Source: Aphidius gifuensis
Taxonomy: Eukaryota; Arthropoda; Insecta; Hymenoptera; Braconidae
Assembly (NCBI RefSeq): GCF_014905175.1
Contig: NC_057790.1
Coordinates: forward strand, 19,494,469-19,558,468
Direction: 5' to 3'
DNA: 64,000 nucleotides
Below the pieces are notes generated by a model. That model saw nothing but the letters and a program-made list of their open reading frames with translations. It was not told where the DNA came from and did not search any database. Positions 27,807 through 39,618 of this stretch are shown in pieces. Position 1 is the stretch's first letter. Each line of letters begins with the position of its first letter. The position numbers were made by a program, and so were the translations under genes.

Positions 27807-30574
27807 TTATTTAGCTTTTTTACCTTTTGGCATTGGTCTACCTTTACCAGGTTTTCCACCTTTACCACCTTTTGTTTTTTTACCACGACCCTTTGTCTTT
27901 TCTTTAGCTTTTGCAGCACGTAAATCTTTTTTCATTCTTGGATCAACAACTTTGTAGCGTCCCTGTACACCAGCTGGTCTTGCAACTCTTTTTTGTGCTC
28001 CACTTTTATTAGCAACAACATATGTTAATTCTTTTTTAGGTTCTTTTGTTGCTTTACTATAAACAGCTCTAACTTGTTTAGCTTTTTCACGATCACTAAT
28101 ATCAACATTATCCATCAATGATTCAACTTTTTTCTTTGCTTTTTCAAGTTTTTTCATAGCACGACGTTTTTGTCTACCTTTAGCTTCTAGTACTTTTTTA
28201 ATTGGACGTGCATTTAAATCTTCAACTCTTTTTTTATATTCTTCTTCAGCTTCTTTTGATACTGGTGCTTCTTTTCTAAAATGTTTTTCTTCATCTTGAA
28301 TAAACCAAGATGGTAAACCAGCATCATCATTAAATGCATATCTATTCCATGCAGCATCTGTTATATCACGACGTGATTTTTGACTTTGAACAAGTAGTGA
28401 ACCAAGTGCTAAATCTTGTTCATTTAATTTTCTTTTTTTTTTACTTTGTTTTATTGTATCTTCTTTTGATACAATTTCAAAACCATCTTTATCTTTTGAT
28501 GATGTATTTTTTTTATTTTTTTTCTTTGATGTTTCCAAGTCATCCATGTCAAAATCTGAATCAGATTCATAATCACTGTCATCATCATTGAATTGACGTT
28601 TGTTCTTTTTAGTAGTTTTAGTTTGTTTAGGTTCAGCATTTTCTACTTCATTTGGTTTATCATTATCACCAATTATTAATCCACCTTTTTGTTTAAATAT
28701 ATGAGCCATTTTTTCAAGCTCATAATCAGCATCAATATCCATTTCTATGTCTTTTAATGAATCTTTTTCATACCATAATTCAGCTTTATGAATTTTTTTA
28801 GTTTTTTTATCTCTAACATCAAGATCAGTTATAAGAGGATTTTCAGATTCATCATCAAATGTTACTTTTCTTTTTTTAGATGATTTTTTATCATTTTTAT
28901 TTTCTTCATCATCATCACTAAAACCTAAACCAGATTTATCACTATCAGATTCTTCTTCAGATTCAGAATTATCAGATGGATCATCTTGTGATTTATAATA
29001 ACGTCCTGAACTATCTAAATATGTACCATCTTCTTTTTCATATTTTGTTTTATTTGGTAATGGTTTTCTTTCATCATCTGAATCATCATCACTGTGAGCA
29101 ACAATATCAGGATTTTGATCAGTAACACTTGAAAGTTGTTCATATGTTTTAATTTGTTTCATTGAAAAAATATCTTCTTCTTCAAGTTTTGGTCCTTCAT
29201 CACCTTTATGTACCATTTTTAAATTTATTCTTTCATTTAATTTTTGACGTTCTTTTATAACTTTTTTCTTTTTACGTTTTTCTTCTTTAGCTGATGCTGC
29301 TTTTAATTCAGCAATTTCAGCTTCAATTTTAGCATTTTCTTTATCTTCTTTTTCTTCTTCAGTTAATCCTTTATTTTCATCTTCAATATTATCATCATTT
29401 TCATCTTCAGCAACATCACTTTTACCATGAAATTCCGTATGCAATGCTTTGTGCCATTTTTCAAGTAATCTTAAATCTTTACCACCCAATACTTTAATAT
29501 CTCTACAACATTCAATTATTTCTTTTGTTGTTTTTTCATGATTTTTAATTTTATCATCATCAAATATCACTTCTGATGTTGTTGATAATGTTTTAATTGG
29601 CTCTTCACATGCAATAAATTCAGATACTTTTAATATTGGATGAAGTGTATAATCATTTTCTGGATAACCTTCAGCCTTGGCTTTTTTATTTTTTTCAGGA
29701 TGATGTATATTTAATTTTCTAGCTGGTTCAATTTCTAATTCAGAAAATACATATTTTGGATCAAAGAATTTTGGATCAAGTTTATCAGGAGCAATGTAAT
29801 ATTGACAAATGACAAATATTTCAGCTGATTCATTACGTGAAGCTGATGGTTTTGTTGAATGAACCTAAATAACAATAATATTAATTATAAAACAAAATCA
29901 TGATAAATGATATATTTATAAAAAACAACAACAACAACATACCTTTTTAAAAAGTTGTTTGAGTACCCACTGAAAAGCTTGGTAATCTTTGGATCTAAAT
30001 ACTTTAGTTACAAACCATCCACCAGGACGTAAAAATTGTGTTGCAAGTTTAAAAGCAGCCAATGACAATACAGTTTGTTGATAAGCATCATGAATCCAAT
30101 TTTTACCAACATTTGGTGCACCATCATTTAACACAACATCTGCTTTCCATGTTTGTAATTCTTTTGTTATTGCAATTCTACATTTATCTGTTGTAATATC
30201 TTCAACTAAACTAATACATCCAGGAATTGGTTTTATTGGAAATAAATCAACACCAATAACAATTGATGATACAGGCATATTTTGTCTTGCAACCTGCATC
30301 CATCCACCAGGTGCTGCACACAAATCCACACATACTCGTGATTTTTGAAGAAATTCAAATCTACGATTTAATTGAATTAATTTAAAAGCTGAACGTGCTC
30401 TGTAACCTAAATTATAAAAAAAAAAAAAAAATTAAACAATTATAAGCAATTAATCAACCACGAGGTTATACCTAATAAATTTTTTATAATATTTTTAAGT
30501 TACTTACCAGATTCTTTAGCCAATTGATAAAATTTATCTTTCCTCTGTTTTCCAGTTTTCGTTTTTTTCGGCAT
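27807..30574 (-). CDS. FTSJ3: FTSJ3/Spb1 pre-rRNA 2'-O-methyltransferase
   Basis: Nucleolar AdoMet-dependent methyltransferase of the FtsJ/RrmJ family that methylates 2'-OH groups and is needed for pre-rRNA processing and 60S maturation (family knowledge). Three exons: 30508-30574, 29943-30406, 27807-29864, in phase, giving 862 residues (human FTSJ3 is about 850). The N-terminus MPKKTKTGKQRKDKFY matches the family. The AdoMet motif DLCAAPGGW is at 50-58, and the K-D-K-E catalytic tetrad is intact at K31, D117, K157 and E189. The middle is a long acidic Asp/Glu/Ser stretch and coiled-coil-like Lys/Glu region; the C-terminal third carries the Spb1 C-terminal domain and a Lys/Gly-rich tail. Transcribed divergently from DDX41. 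Confidence 0.95.
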
Positions 30575-31210
30575 TTTGTTGTTGTTTTATTACTTTTTTT
30601 ATTAATTAAACACAAAAACTTATTGAAACAAATGTAATGTTAGTTAATTTGTCAACGACACATAACCAACATTATTTTTTGGAGTCTTAAAATTTTACAC
30701 ATGTGCTATTAAGCAGCATGAAAATTAAAATGGCGTATTTTCATGTGTGCGCAAACGTAAAATAAAAAATTTCCCTAAATTTCGACACGATTTCTAACTT
30801 ATCGATAAATATTTACACTAATCGTGTAAATTACATGATACATGACTAATTAATTATTTGTTTATATTTATTGTTTATATTTATTTATTAATTATTGTAT
30901 AAATTGTTTGTTAATTTAAATTATACTTTTATAGTAATTTTTTAGTCAAATTTCTCTCTCAACTAGGCATGCGCGAGTAAATTGTATGTGCGTGTGTGTG
31001 TTGTGTGTCGACGTTAACATACGTTTTATATTTTTACAACAAACAAAAAAATAAATATAAACAATTACAAAAACAAGGTAAATAAATGTTATTTAATTTG
31101 TCAAAGTGATAAGTAAATTAATGCTAATTTTAAAAACAATATTGTAATTTTATCTTTGTTATTTTTTTAGATTAAAGCCAGTAATCAATGCAGAAAATTT
31201 GTTGACAATC
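30575..31210. promoter_or_regulatory. Divergent FTSJ3/DDX41 promoter with DRE motif
   Basis: The 636 bp between the two start codons. It holds a perfect TATCGATA (30800-30807), the DRE site bound by DREF at insect housekeeping promoters, and an AAAATGGCG motif (about 30727) of the YY1/Pho type. The right part is the DDX41 leader, with a probable leader intron 31078-31170 (GTAAAT donor, poly-T tract then TTTAG acceptor). Motif assignments rest on consensus only. Confidence 0.5.
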
Positions 31211-33094
31211 ATGGATCGTCAAAATAAAGATTCCAACTCAAAATATTCTAAAAAAAGAGTCATTAATGATGAAGATGATGACACAAATAATTCAGATTTA
31301 GATGATAGTTATGTTCCATATATACCAGTTAAAATACGTAAACAAGAAAAATTAATGAAACTTGGAAGAATAAGTCAATTGAAATTTAATAATCCATCAA
31401 CAGTCAACAAGAGTGGTAGTGAAAATGAAAAAGATAGTGATGATATTAATGATAATGATGATGAACAAATATGGGGTAGAAAATCAAATATATCATTATT
31501 AGATCAACATACTGAATTAAAAAAATTACATGAAGCTAAAAAAGAAAGTGCATTTGAACGTCAATTAAAAGAAGAAGAAAAAATATTAGAAAGTGTTACA
31601 GAAAATAAAGCATTAATGGGTGTTGCTGAATTAGCTAAAGGTATACAATATACTGAACCAATAAAAACAAGTTGGCGTGTACCAAAAATAGTATTATCAA
31701 AAGGTAAAGATTATATTGATAAATTACATCATAAATTAGGTATATTAATTGAAGGTGATGATGTACCACCACCAATAAAAACATTTAAATTAATGAGATT
31801 TCATCGTGGTATATTACGTGGTTTAGAAAAAAAAGGTATTAAAAAACCAACACCAATACAAATACAAGGTATACCAACAGTATTATCAGGACGTGATATG
31901 ATTGGTATTGCATTTACTGGTAGTGGTAAAACACTTGTATTTATATTACCACTTATAATGTTTTGTCTTGAACAAGAATTAGCAATGCCATTTATACAAA
32001 ATGAAGGACCATATGGTTTAATTATTTGTCCATCACGTGAATTAGCTAAACAAATATATGATATTATTTTACATTATACAAATTCATTAAGAAAAGATAA
32101 TTGTCCAGAAATACGTTGTTGTCTTGCTATTGGTGGTATACCAAAATCAGAATCACGTGATGTTATTAGACGTGGTGTACATATTATGGTTGCAACACCT
32201 GGTAGATTAATTGATATGTTAAATACTAAAATTGTTAATTTAAGTGTTTGTCGTTATTTATGTATGGATGAAGCTGATCGTATGATTGACATGGGTTTTA
32301 CTGATGATGTTAGAACAATATTATCATTTTTTGAAGGACAAAGACAAACATTATTATTTTCAGCTACAATGCCAGCTAAAATACAAAATTTTGCACAAAC
32401 AGCATTAGTTAGACCAGTTACAATTAATGTTGGACGTGCTGGTGCAGCATCAATGAATATTATACAAGAAGTTGAATATGTACAACAAGAAGCTAAAATT
32501 GTTTATTTATTAGATTGTTTAAAAAAAACACCACCACCAGTATTAATATTTTCAGAAAAAAAAAAAGATGTTGATGCAATACATGAATATTTATTATTAA
32601 AAGGTGTTGAAGCTGTTGCAATACATGGAAGTAAAGATCAAGAAGAAAGAACAAATGCTGTTGGTGCATTTCGTGCTGGTAAAAAAGATGTACTTGTTGC
32701 AACAGATGTTGCATCAAAAGGTTTAGATTTTGCTGAAGTACAACATGTTATTAATTATGATATGCCAGAAGATATTGAAAATTATGTTCATAGAATTGGT
32801 AGAACTGGTAGATCAGGTAAAACTGGTGTTGCAACAACATTTATTAATAAATCAAATGATGAATCAATTTTACTTGATCTTAAACATTTGCTTATTGAAT
32901 CAAAACAAGTTGTACCACCATTTTTATTGGAATTATATCCAGAAGAAAAATACTTGAATTCTAAGGGTTGTAGTTATTGTGGTGGTCTTGGTCATAGAAT
33001 TACAAATTGTCCAAAATTAGAAACTGATAAAAATAAGGAAGCTTCAAGTATAAGTCGACGTGATTATCTTGCTAATAATGCTGATGATTATTAA
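31211..33094 (+). CDS. DDX41: DEAD-box RNA helicase DDX41 / abstrakt
   Basis: ATP-dependent RNA helicase acting in the nucleus in pre-mRNA splicing, with DNA-sensing roles reported in vertebrates (family knowledge; the fly orthologue is abstrakt). 627 residues in one uninterrupted exon, nearly the human length (622). All helicase motifs are visible: GSGKT Walker A within 234-241, PSRELA, TPGR, DEAD at 353-356, SAT at 384-386, DVASKGLDF and HRIGRTGR. A CCHC zinc knuckle follows (C587, C590, H595, C600), which is diagnostic of DDX41. The conserved DSYVPYIPV segment near the N-terminus is present. The ATG at 31211 was chosen because the protein aligns from there; the frame is open a few codons upstream but without ATG. 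The lack of coding introns is notable beside its multi-exon neighbours. Confidence 0.97.
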   Translation: MDRQNKDSNSKYSKKRVINDEDDDTNNSDLDDSYVPYIPVKIRKQEKLMKLGRISQLKFNNPSTVNKSGSENEKDSDDINDNDDEQIWGRKSNISLLDQHTELKKLHEAKKESAFERQLKEEEKILESVTENKALMGVAELAKGIQYTEPIKTSWRVPKIVLSKGKDYIDKLHHKLGILIEGDDVPPPIKTFKLMRFHRGILRGLEKKGIKKPTPIQIQGIPTVLSGRDMIGIAFTGSGKTLVFILPLIMFCLEQELAMPFIQNEGPYGLIICPSRELAKQIYDIILHYTNSLRKDNCPEIRCCLAIGGIPKSESRDVIRRGVHIMVATPGRLIDMLNTKIVNLSVCRYLCMDEADRMIDMGFTDDVRTILSFFEGQRQTLLFSATMPAKIQNFAQTALVRPVTINVGRAGAASMNIIQEVEYVQQEAKIVYLLDCLKKTPPPVLIFSEKKKDVDAIHEYLLLKGVEAVAIHGSKDQEERTNAVGAFRAGKKDVLVATDVASKGLDFAEVQHVINYDMPEDIENYVHRIGRTGRSGKTGVATTFINKSNDESILLDLKHLLIESKQVVPPFLLELYPEEKYLNSKGCSYCGGLGHRITNCPKLETDKNKEASSISRRDYLANNADDY

Positions 33095-33993
33095 GCTTTT
33101 TTTATAATTATTACTTAAATTATAAAATTTTATCTTTATAAATAAATTTCATATTTTGAAAATTATAACCAACTGTTGATTATTTAATTTTATTATCATA
33201 ATATTTATCTACCTAACATTGAAACGATATATCATTATTTAATGTTTATTTTTAATGATTAATTATCATTGATTAAACAAAACCGATCACGAATTTATTA
33301 CAACGATGAAAACGATCAACCATCTGCTGGGAAAATCAACGAAAAATTTTCAAAAATAAAATCTTACCTTTTGCAGCCTCAACCAAGTCATGTAGATGAT
33401 GTTTTCACGACCTCTTTGACATGATTAAATTTACAACAACTGAAACAAAAGAACAAGACAATAATTAATATAATGATAAATAAAAAATGTCTTTGTTTTA
33501 ATGTTAACATTAATATTATTTATTTTTTTACTCAGACAATTATAGCCATTGCAATTCTCGGAGTAAAAAAAAAAAAAAAAAATTAATTTATTTACTCGGC
33601 ATTTGTGACAATCAATAAAATTTCAATGACTGAATTAATTTGTTTCTTCATCATTAAATTTTATTTATTAATTAGCTATTATTTATTCAATTATCAATAA
33701 AACAAAAAATTAGAGTAAAAAATAATTATTTTACGAACCATTATTCGACTGTTTTTCCCTCTCAAAATGGTCGTCAATTGTTGAATTTTTTCTGTCGTCA
33801 GGCCATTTTTAATTTTCACTTTTTTACGCTAAAATAATGATCAATCACCGACAAATTTATACTCAATCTATTTAGAAAAATTATCTCGACTCGATTAATA
33901 CAAATTTAACAATTGACTCGTTTTGAATACAGGTAAAATCAGGTAAAATGCCGCGACGCGAACCGACAAAACTTTTGCTTCTCACAATCAAAG
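33095..33993. other. Intergenic DNA between DDX41 and the SLC25A11 leader
   Basis: Left part is the DDX41 3' end (AATAAA near 33140). At 33361-33374 a sequence works both as a minus-strand donor (AAAAG then GTAAGA) and as a plus-strand acceptor (pyrimidine tract, TTTTGCAG), so an extra transcript exon is possible on either strand. From about 33720 the DNA becomes promoter-like, with AAAATGG (33765) and a CG-rich block around 33945-33965. Confidence 0.45.
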
Positions 33994-34501
33994 ATGGCGA
34001 ATGAGTTACTTGGTGGTGATAATGTTCACGGTCTTTTTTTTTGCCGCTGGTAAGTCAGCCATCTTGTTTACTAACACTATGATAAATTAATTATAAAATT
34101 ATTATTATTATTATTGACTTAATTTTATAATAACAATAATAATTATTTTTTCAAGACCAGAATTTATTTTTATTTAGGTATTTATTTATTTATTATTATT
34201 ATACTTCAATTTTTTGTTTATGATATCTGTTGGTACGAATAACAAAATCACGTGACACCAATTTATTTATAAAAATAATTTTAAGCCCACGATTATTGTT
34301 CATGTTTATACATATTAAAATTAAAATTGTATTGCATCAGCATTCAGCACCAATTAATACATATTTCATCTTGAGTTACAACAACATCATTCAGTCGTTG
34401 TATTTTTTTTTTTCAGTGAAGGACAAAACGTTCCTGAAATTATTAAAATTAGAAGCAACACCTTGACTTATATTTCATTTTTCAACATTCCAAAGAGTTA
34501 A
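33994..34501 (+). CDS. Spliced 46-codon small ORF in SLC25A11 leader
   Basis: ATG at 33994 lies in AAAGATGGCG, which is both a strong initiation context and a YY1-type core-promoter motif. Exon 1 (33994-34049) ends at a consensus donor GTAAGT; the next strong acceptor (poly-T then TTTCAG, 34416) opens exon 2, and the frame continues to TAA at 34499-34501, giving 46 residues. The peptide starts MANELLGGDNVHG, has two Cys around the junction (CRC), then EGQNVPEIIKI, and ends FFNIPKS; this composition is far more protein-like than chance in such AT-rich DNA. No ATG intervenes before the SLC25A11 start at 34586, so the mRNA would be dicistronic or uORF-regulated. The peptide is not recognised. 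Confidence 0.45.
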
Positions 34502-34585
34502 GTTGTTAATAGTGTATATTAATTTATCAAAAAAAAATCCAACATCATTCCATAAATTAATAGTTGAATTAAAAATATCTTCACT

Positions 34586-35891
34586 ATGACTACAAAAACA
34601 CCTGAATTATCAGTTCCAAATGCAATTAAATTTTTAATTGGTGGAACATCTGGGTAAGTTGAAGTTTTATTAATTTTTTTATTATTTATATTTTTAATAT
34701 TAAAACTTAATAGTAATACAGATTTTTATTAATAACAATTTATTGTTTTTTTTGATTATGCAGAATGATGGCAACATGTTTTGTTCAACCTTTGGACTTA
34801 ATTAAAAATCGTATGCAATTAAGTGGTACCAAAACATCAACAATGTCAATTGTCTCATCAATTGCTAAAAATGAAGGAATTTTAGCAATGTACTCTGGAC
34901 TTTCAGCTGGACTTATGAGACAAGCAACATATACAACAACACGATTAGGAATTTATACTTGGCTTTTTGAGATTGCATCGTTAGTTAAATAATATAAATT
35001 AAATATTAAATAATAAACAATAATTAAATAATAATAATTTATATTACTTAATAACTATATAGAAAAGATGGACAACCAAATTTTTTTACAAAAGCTGCTT
35101 TGGGAATGGCAGCTGGATCAGTTGGAGCATTTGTTGGTACTCCAGCTGAAGTTGCATTGATTAGAATGACTGCTGATGGACGTCTTCCAATTTGTAATTA
35201 TAATTATTTGACAATTAAATTAATCAATTAAGTATTGTTTGTATGTATTAAAAATAAAATTAATTATTTCAGCTGAACGAAGAATGTATAAAAATGTATT
35301 TGATGCATTATTTCGTATAATCAAAGAAGAAGGAGTATTAACATTGTGGCGAGGTGCTATACCAACAATGGGCAGAGCTATGGTTGTTAATGCTGCTCAA
35401 TTAGCTTCATATTCACAAGCAAAACAAGCTCTAATTGATACTGGTATATTATCATAATTTATTACAATATATTTACATCATTTTTTATTATTAAATAATA
35501 TTTTTTATTATTAATTTTTCAACAGGATATTTTCAGGAAAATATTATGCTTCATTTTGTTAGCTCAATGATTTCTGGATTAGTAACAACAGCTGCTTCAA
35601 TGCCAGTTGATATTGCAAAAACTAGGTAATTTTAAATTAAATAATCATTTGTTCGTTGTATAGATAATTATTGTTTTTGTTTTTTTAAGAATTCAAAATA
35701 TGAAAATGATTGATGGAAAACCAGAATACAAAGGTGCTATTGATGTTTTGGGAAAAGTTATTAAAAATGAAGGAATATTTTCACTTTGGAAAGGTTTCTT
35801 TCCTTATTATGCAAGATTAGGACCACACACTGTTCTTACTTTTATTTTCCTTGAACAAATGACATCATCATACAAGCAATATTACTCATAA
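34586..35891 (+). CDS. SLC25A11: Mitochondrial 2-oxoglutarate/malate carrier
   Basis: Inner-membrane carrier exchanging 2-oxoglutarate for malate, part of the malate-aspartate shuttle (family knowledge). Six exons: 34586-34653, 34764-34979, 35063-35193, 35273-35443, 35526-35625, 35690-35891, all in phase, 295 residues (human about 314; the shorter N-terminus accounts for much of this). The three mitochondrial-carrier signatures are present: PLDLIKNRMQ in repeat 1, TPAEVALIRM in repeat 2 and MPVDIAKTR in repeat 3, plus RQATYTTTRLG and ARLGPHTVLTF, which are specific to the oxoglutarate carrier. The exon 2 donor is GTTAGT at 34980; this choice keeps frame across the AG at 35062. An upstream leader exon (34417 onward) carries the small ORF described above. 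A 3'-end signal AATAAA lies near 36153. Confidence 0.95.
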
Positions 35892-36838
35892 TTATTGTCT
35901 TTATCAAGATAAAGTCCAAAAAAAGAGAAATATGTTACTTTTATGATTTAGTATTTGTCAAGAAAAAGAGAAAAAAGATATACTTGATTTGATAAAATAT
36001 AATTGTTTATAGTGCATTTTCAAAGGAACAAAAAAAAAAAAAATATATTTATGTTAATCTTGTTAAAAAATAACTAATGTTATTTTGGATAAGTATATAT
36101 ATATTTTTTTTTAACATTAATTATCTGAAACGACACATTCTTCCAACATTCGAATAAATAAATATTTCGAGGTCGTCAGGTACGACTTTAGCTATATTAT
36201 TTTTGTTAATAATTATTGTATTGTTAACAATAAATTCGGTAGCATCTATTTAAAAATAATGTTAAATATTAAAACTAAGACAATAATATCGAGAATTAAA
36301 GTTATTAAAAACTCTAAAGAGTTATTTTGTTGTAATTAAATATCTTGATTATTTTTTATTAATAATAAATTATCAAAAATAATTTTATTGATATCATTTG
36401 GCTGATTTTATTAGAAGTGAACGTCATCTCCAAGTGAACGTCATCTACTTGGCAAGAAATTTATAATTGTCAGTAAGTTGCATTGTTGCCATTTAATCTC
36501 TTTTTAATTTTATTATTAATTTATTTTTTTTAAGAATAGCTATTATTATTAATAATTTATTTATTTATTATTATGAATTATTATTATTATAAATTATTAA
36601 ATATGTCGATATAAGTAAAATTCTACTTATCGACAAATAATAGAGGGCGTCTCAAATCCAAAATGGCCGCGCCTATGTGAGAGAGAAAACCTGTGTCGTG
36701 ACTTTTTACGCTTATTTTTGCTAAAATAATTGTTAAATAATTATAAATTGTTAATAAATCGGTTAATTAAATTATTCTGAACAAAATGTGCTATAATTTA
36801 TTGGGTAATTTTGTGAATTTTGTCCAAAATTAATCGAT
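35892..36838. other. SLC25A11 3' region and a downstream promoter-like block
   Basis: After the SLC25A11 3' UTR the notable items are a 15-bp tandem AAGTGAACGTCATCT (36415-36429 and 36432-36446), a hairpin at 36604-36635 whose arms are TGTCGATATAAGTA and TACTTATCGACA (DRE-like TATCGA core), and CAAAATGGCCGCGCC at about 36659. Together they look like a promoter for the transcript starting near 36.8 kb (inference). Confidence 0.4.
36604..36720 (+). promoter_or_regulatory. Candidate promoter: DRE-like hairpin and ATGGC motif
   Basis: Inverted repeat containing two DRE-like half cores, followed within 30 bp by AAAATGGCCGC, the same class of motif seen at the FTSJ3/DDX41 and SLC25A11 promoters. 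It lies about 120-240 bp upstream of the first ATG of the next transcript candidate. Confidence 0.35.
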
Positions 36839-39395
36839 ATGTCAATAGCGTTGGAGCTGACAAAAGCAAATCTTAATTTCGTAAATAATGGACCAATGGT
36901 ATGTAAACATAAACTTTTTTTATTGTTTTTAATTATTCAACACATAAACAAACATAATTACGTTATTTTTTTTAATAATTAAGCTCAAATAAAAAAAATT
37001 ATTTGAGGTTATGTTGACATTCTTTACAAAGACAATGAATTTATCAATTTTTTCATAAATAATTATTATAAATATTTGTTGTATATAGCATTGTTGTAGC
37101 ATCCTCATTGTATAACAATCGTTTTTTTATTATTAACAATCAAAAAAATGTGAAATATTTCAATATTAATTTTCTTTTATTAGAGGCCTTTGTCAGTTTT
37201 CATTGTCAGTGTATAGAATCCATTTATTCACTTTAAGACTCAATTTTTTACTGTTAATTTGTTTATTTATTATTTATTTACCTGTTTTGTGTTTATTTAC
37301 TATTTATTTATTTGTTTATTTATTATTTATTTATTTATTTACCATAATTTTAATAATATCACTTACATCACTCTTTTTTTGTTGTCAATAATTACTCCAG
37401 TTTGAAAAAAAATTATAACATAATGTTTATTCAATATTTTTATTGTTTACAGATAACAAAAAGTGTGGCTAAAACGTCTAGTGGGTTGATGTAATTAATC
37501 AAACATAAATATTGAAACTGGTACCAAAAAAAAAATGACTAAATTAAATTGTCATTGGAGCAAAAATCATTTTGGAGTACAGTGAGTTATTTTATATTAT
37601 TTTTTAACAATAAAAGTAGTCTTCAATTTACCCAATAATAATTTTATAATTTATTGTTACAGTTACATCAAATTCATCCATGGCAAAAACATTAATTTTG
37701 CTAATTTATGTGAAATGAAATATACAAAAGCTTCAATCATGAAGGAAAGAAAGCTACTGCACTATTTAACACACTTGGGACAACTGAGACTGTTTTTATG
37801 CTTAAATATAACATGAAAAATACCAAGTGAATGATGTTAATGTTAAAAGTGTCACAAGACACATTGACTTTAGTTTTTGTTATCAAGTGCTTCGAAAGTT
37901 AAATTAATTGTTTATAAACTATTTGATTATTTAACAATCATGATATGGTTGTTAAACTGGTACACTTGAACCACTGCAACAAAATGCATCAAAACCATTC
38001 ACATGATATTATGCTTCAACAATGACTGATATTCAAAAATGAATCTTTAATTATTATGAATTTCAATTCTTCAACTGGATTTATAAATCATTGGGTTTAA
38101 ATGGATCTCAACACTTGAAGACCATGACATGGTGCTGAGATGATTGATAGTTTATGCTTTTTCTAATGTACCACTTATTGTTGCTATTGGTAAACATTTT
38201 GTACCACTTGATGTTGAGCTAAATCTATTTTCAACGAAAATTATTTGGTAAACTGGTTGTTGCTCCAAATCAGCTCATGTTGGTGTCTCGAGTAGCAGGA
38301 ACCACCTGCCTCTACCCAAAAAAATGTAAAAAACTATCAACAGTCAACTCGAGATCTTCTTTTCAAATTGATAAATAGTTTTCAAATAATAATAATAAAC
38401 TATTTTGAAAAAATATATAATAAAGTGAACTATCAAGCAAATAAGAATAAATTATTAAAAACAATTTAATATAAAAATTAGTTGATATAAAAAAGAAAAC
38501 TAAACTAAGTCATAAACTATACATAAATTCTTCTGTGGTGTAAAAGTGGTGATAGTGATAGTGACAAGTGTTTTTGAAAAAGTAGAGAAAAGTGTAATTA
38601 TTGTTTAGTGTATGTGTCTGTGATCATTGAACCTGTTGTGCTGATCAGATAGAATCATCATGAACCACTACATGGCATTGCTGATCAAAAAGAATCATCA
38701 TAAATTACTACATGGCATTAGAGCATTTTTAAGACCATCGTGGGAAAATGAACATCTACTAAAAAGGTAGGATTTTATTTAATTAGTAATTGTATTGATA
38801 TATTTGCATTTATGATCTTGTTTGAATCTCCATGATACTTCGTCATACATTCGTTAGGTCATTATTATTTTAAGTATATAAACTGCCCTTGACTTTCGCT
38901 CTTTTAGGCTACATGTTATATACAAATTTATTCAATTACATATTATTTTTATACGAGAAAATATTTTTAGTAATTACAAGCTCTTATATACATGCAAATT
39001 TTGCTATTTTTTAAACTTCTTAATTTGAAATGCACTAGTTAATATTATTTTAATAATATCAATTGCATCAAAAATTCTTAATATTAACAAAAACAAAAAT
39101 AATAATACATAATCTAATTACCCATATGAAAAAAAAGTATACTAAATAATTATTTATAAAAATACTTTTCTTTTTTGTATCTTGATAGAAATTTTAAATA
39201 ATTTGTTTTAATAATATCTAATGAACTGGCTGATGACAATTACTTGAGCAAATGGTTTATTCTGTTTTTTTTTTTTTTTACTATTAAAATTTGCTGCTTA
39301 AAGTGCAATACAATATTTTATTCTTTTTAAATAGCTTATACGGTGTTATTTGAAGATTCAGTGCAAGTGTTTTATTCATTTATATTATTTTTTGG
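36839..39395 (+). ncRNA. Candidate spliced transcript with only small ORFs
   Basis: A chain of good splice sites suggests a plus-strand transcript: exon ending 36898 (donor GTATGT), exon 37453-37581 (TTTACAG acceptor, GTGAGT donor), exon 37663-38766 (TTACAG acceptor, GTAGGA donor) and exon 39335-39395 (TTTTAAATAG acceptor, GTAAGT donor). Two small ORFs run through junctions in phase: 33 codons from ATG 36839 to TAA 37494 (starts MSIALELTKANLNFV), and 66 codons from ATG 37535 to TGA 37816 (starts MTKLNCHWSKNHFG). Neither is recognised. It could be a non-coding RNA, a small-peptide gene, a decayed gene, or alternative leader exons of NSUN5, which starts 220 bp further on. Confidence 0.35.
38641..38720 (+). 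repeat. 40-bp tandem duplication
   Basis: Two consecutive 40-bp units beginning CTGATCA and ending CATGGCATT(G/A), differing at six positions by eye. They sit in the last part of the large exon of the candidate transcript. Confidence 0.8.
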
Positions 39396-39618
39396 GTAAG
39401 TAAATATTTTATTTTATTTATGGAAGCTCATAATATTAAGGTAAGTTGAATTTTCCCTCCGAATTTAATTATCGACTAATGGCGTTTTATAAAATTACTC
39501 TTATGATAACTAAGCTAAATGAATCATCAAAAATATACAACATAACCTAAAAAATTTATTCTTGGCTTGAGATAATTTATAATAATTAATTTGTTTGTTT
39601 TAAATAATATGAGATAAC

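Noticed and set aside
28334..28639. ORFs on the plus strand and in another minus frame inside FTSJ3
   Set aside because: Shadow frames of the FTSJ3 acidic/lysine repeat region; the FTSJ3 frame has the conserved protein.
32493..32957. Gln/Leu/His-rich ORFs within DDX41
   Set aside because: Translations of the same codons in other frames; the main frame carries all helicase motifs.
33361..33440. Possible exon between DDX41 and SLC25A11
   Set aside because: The same bases form a plus-strand acceptor and a minus-strand donor, so strand and exon cannot be decided; the minus reading has only an 8-codon ATG ORF before the donor.
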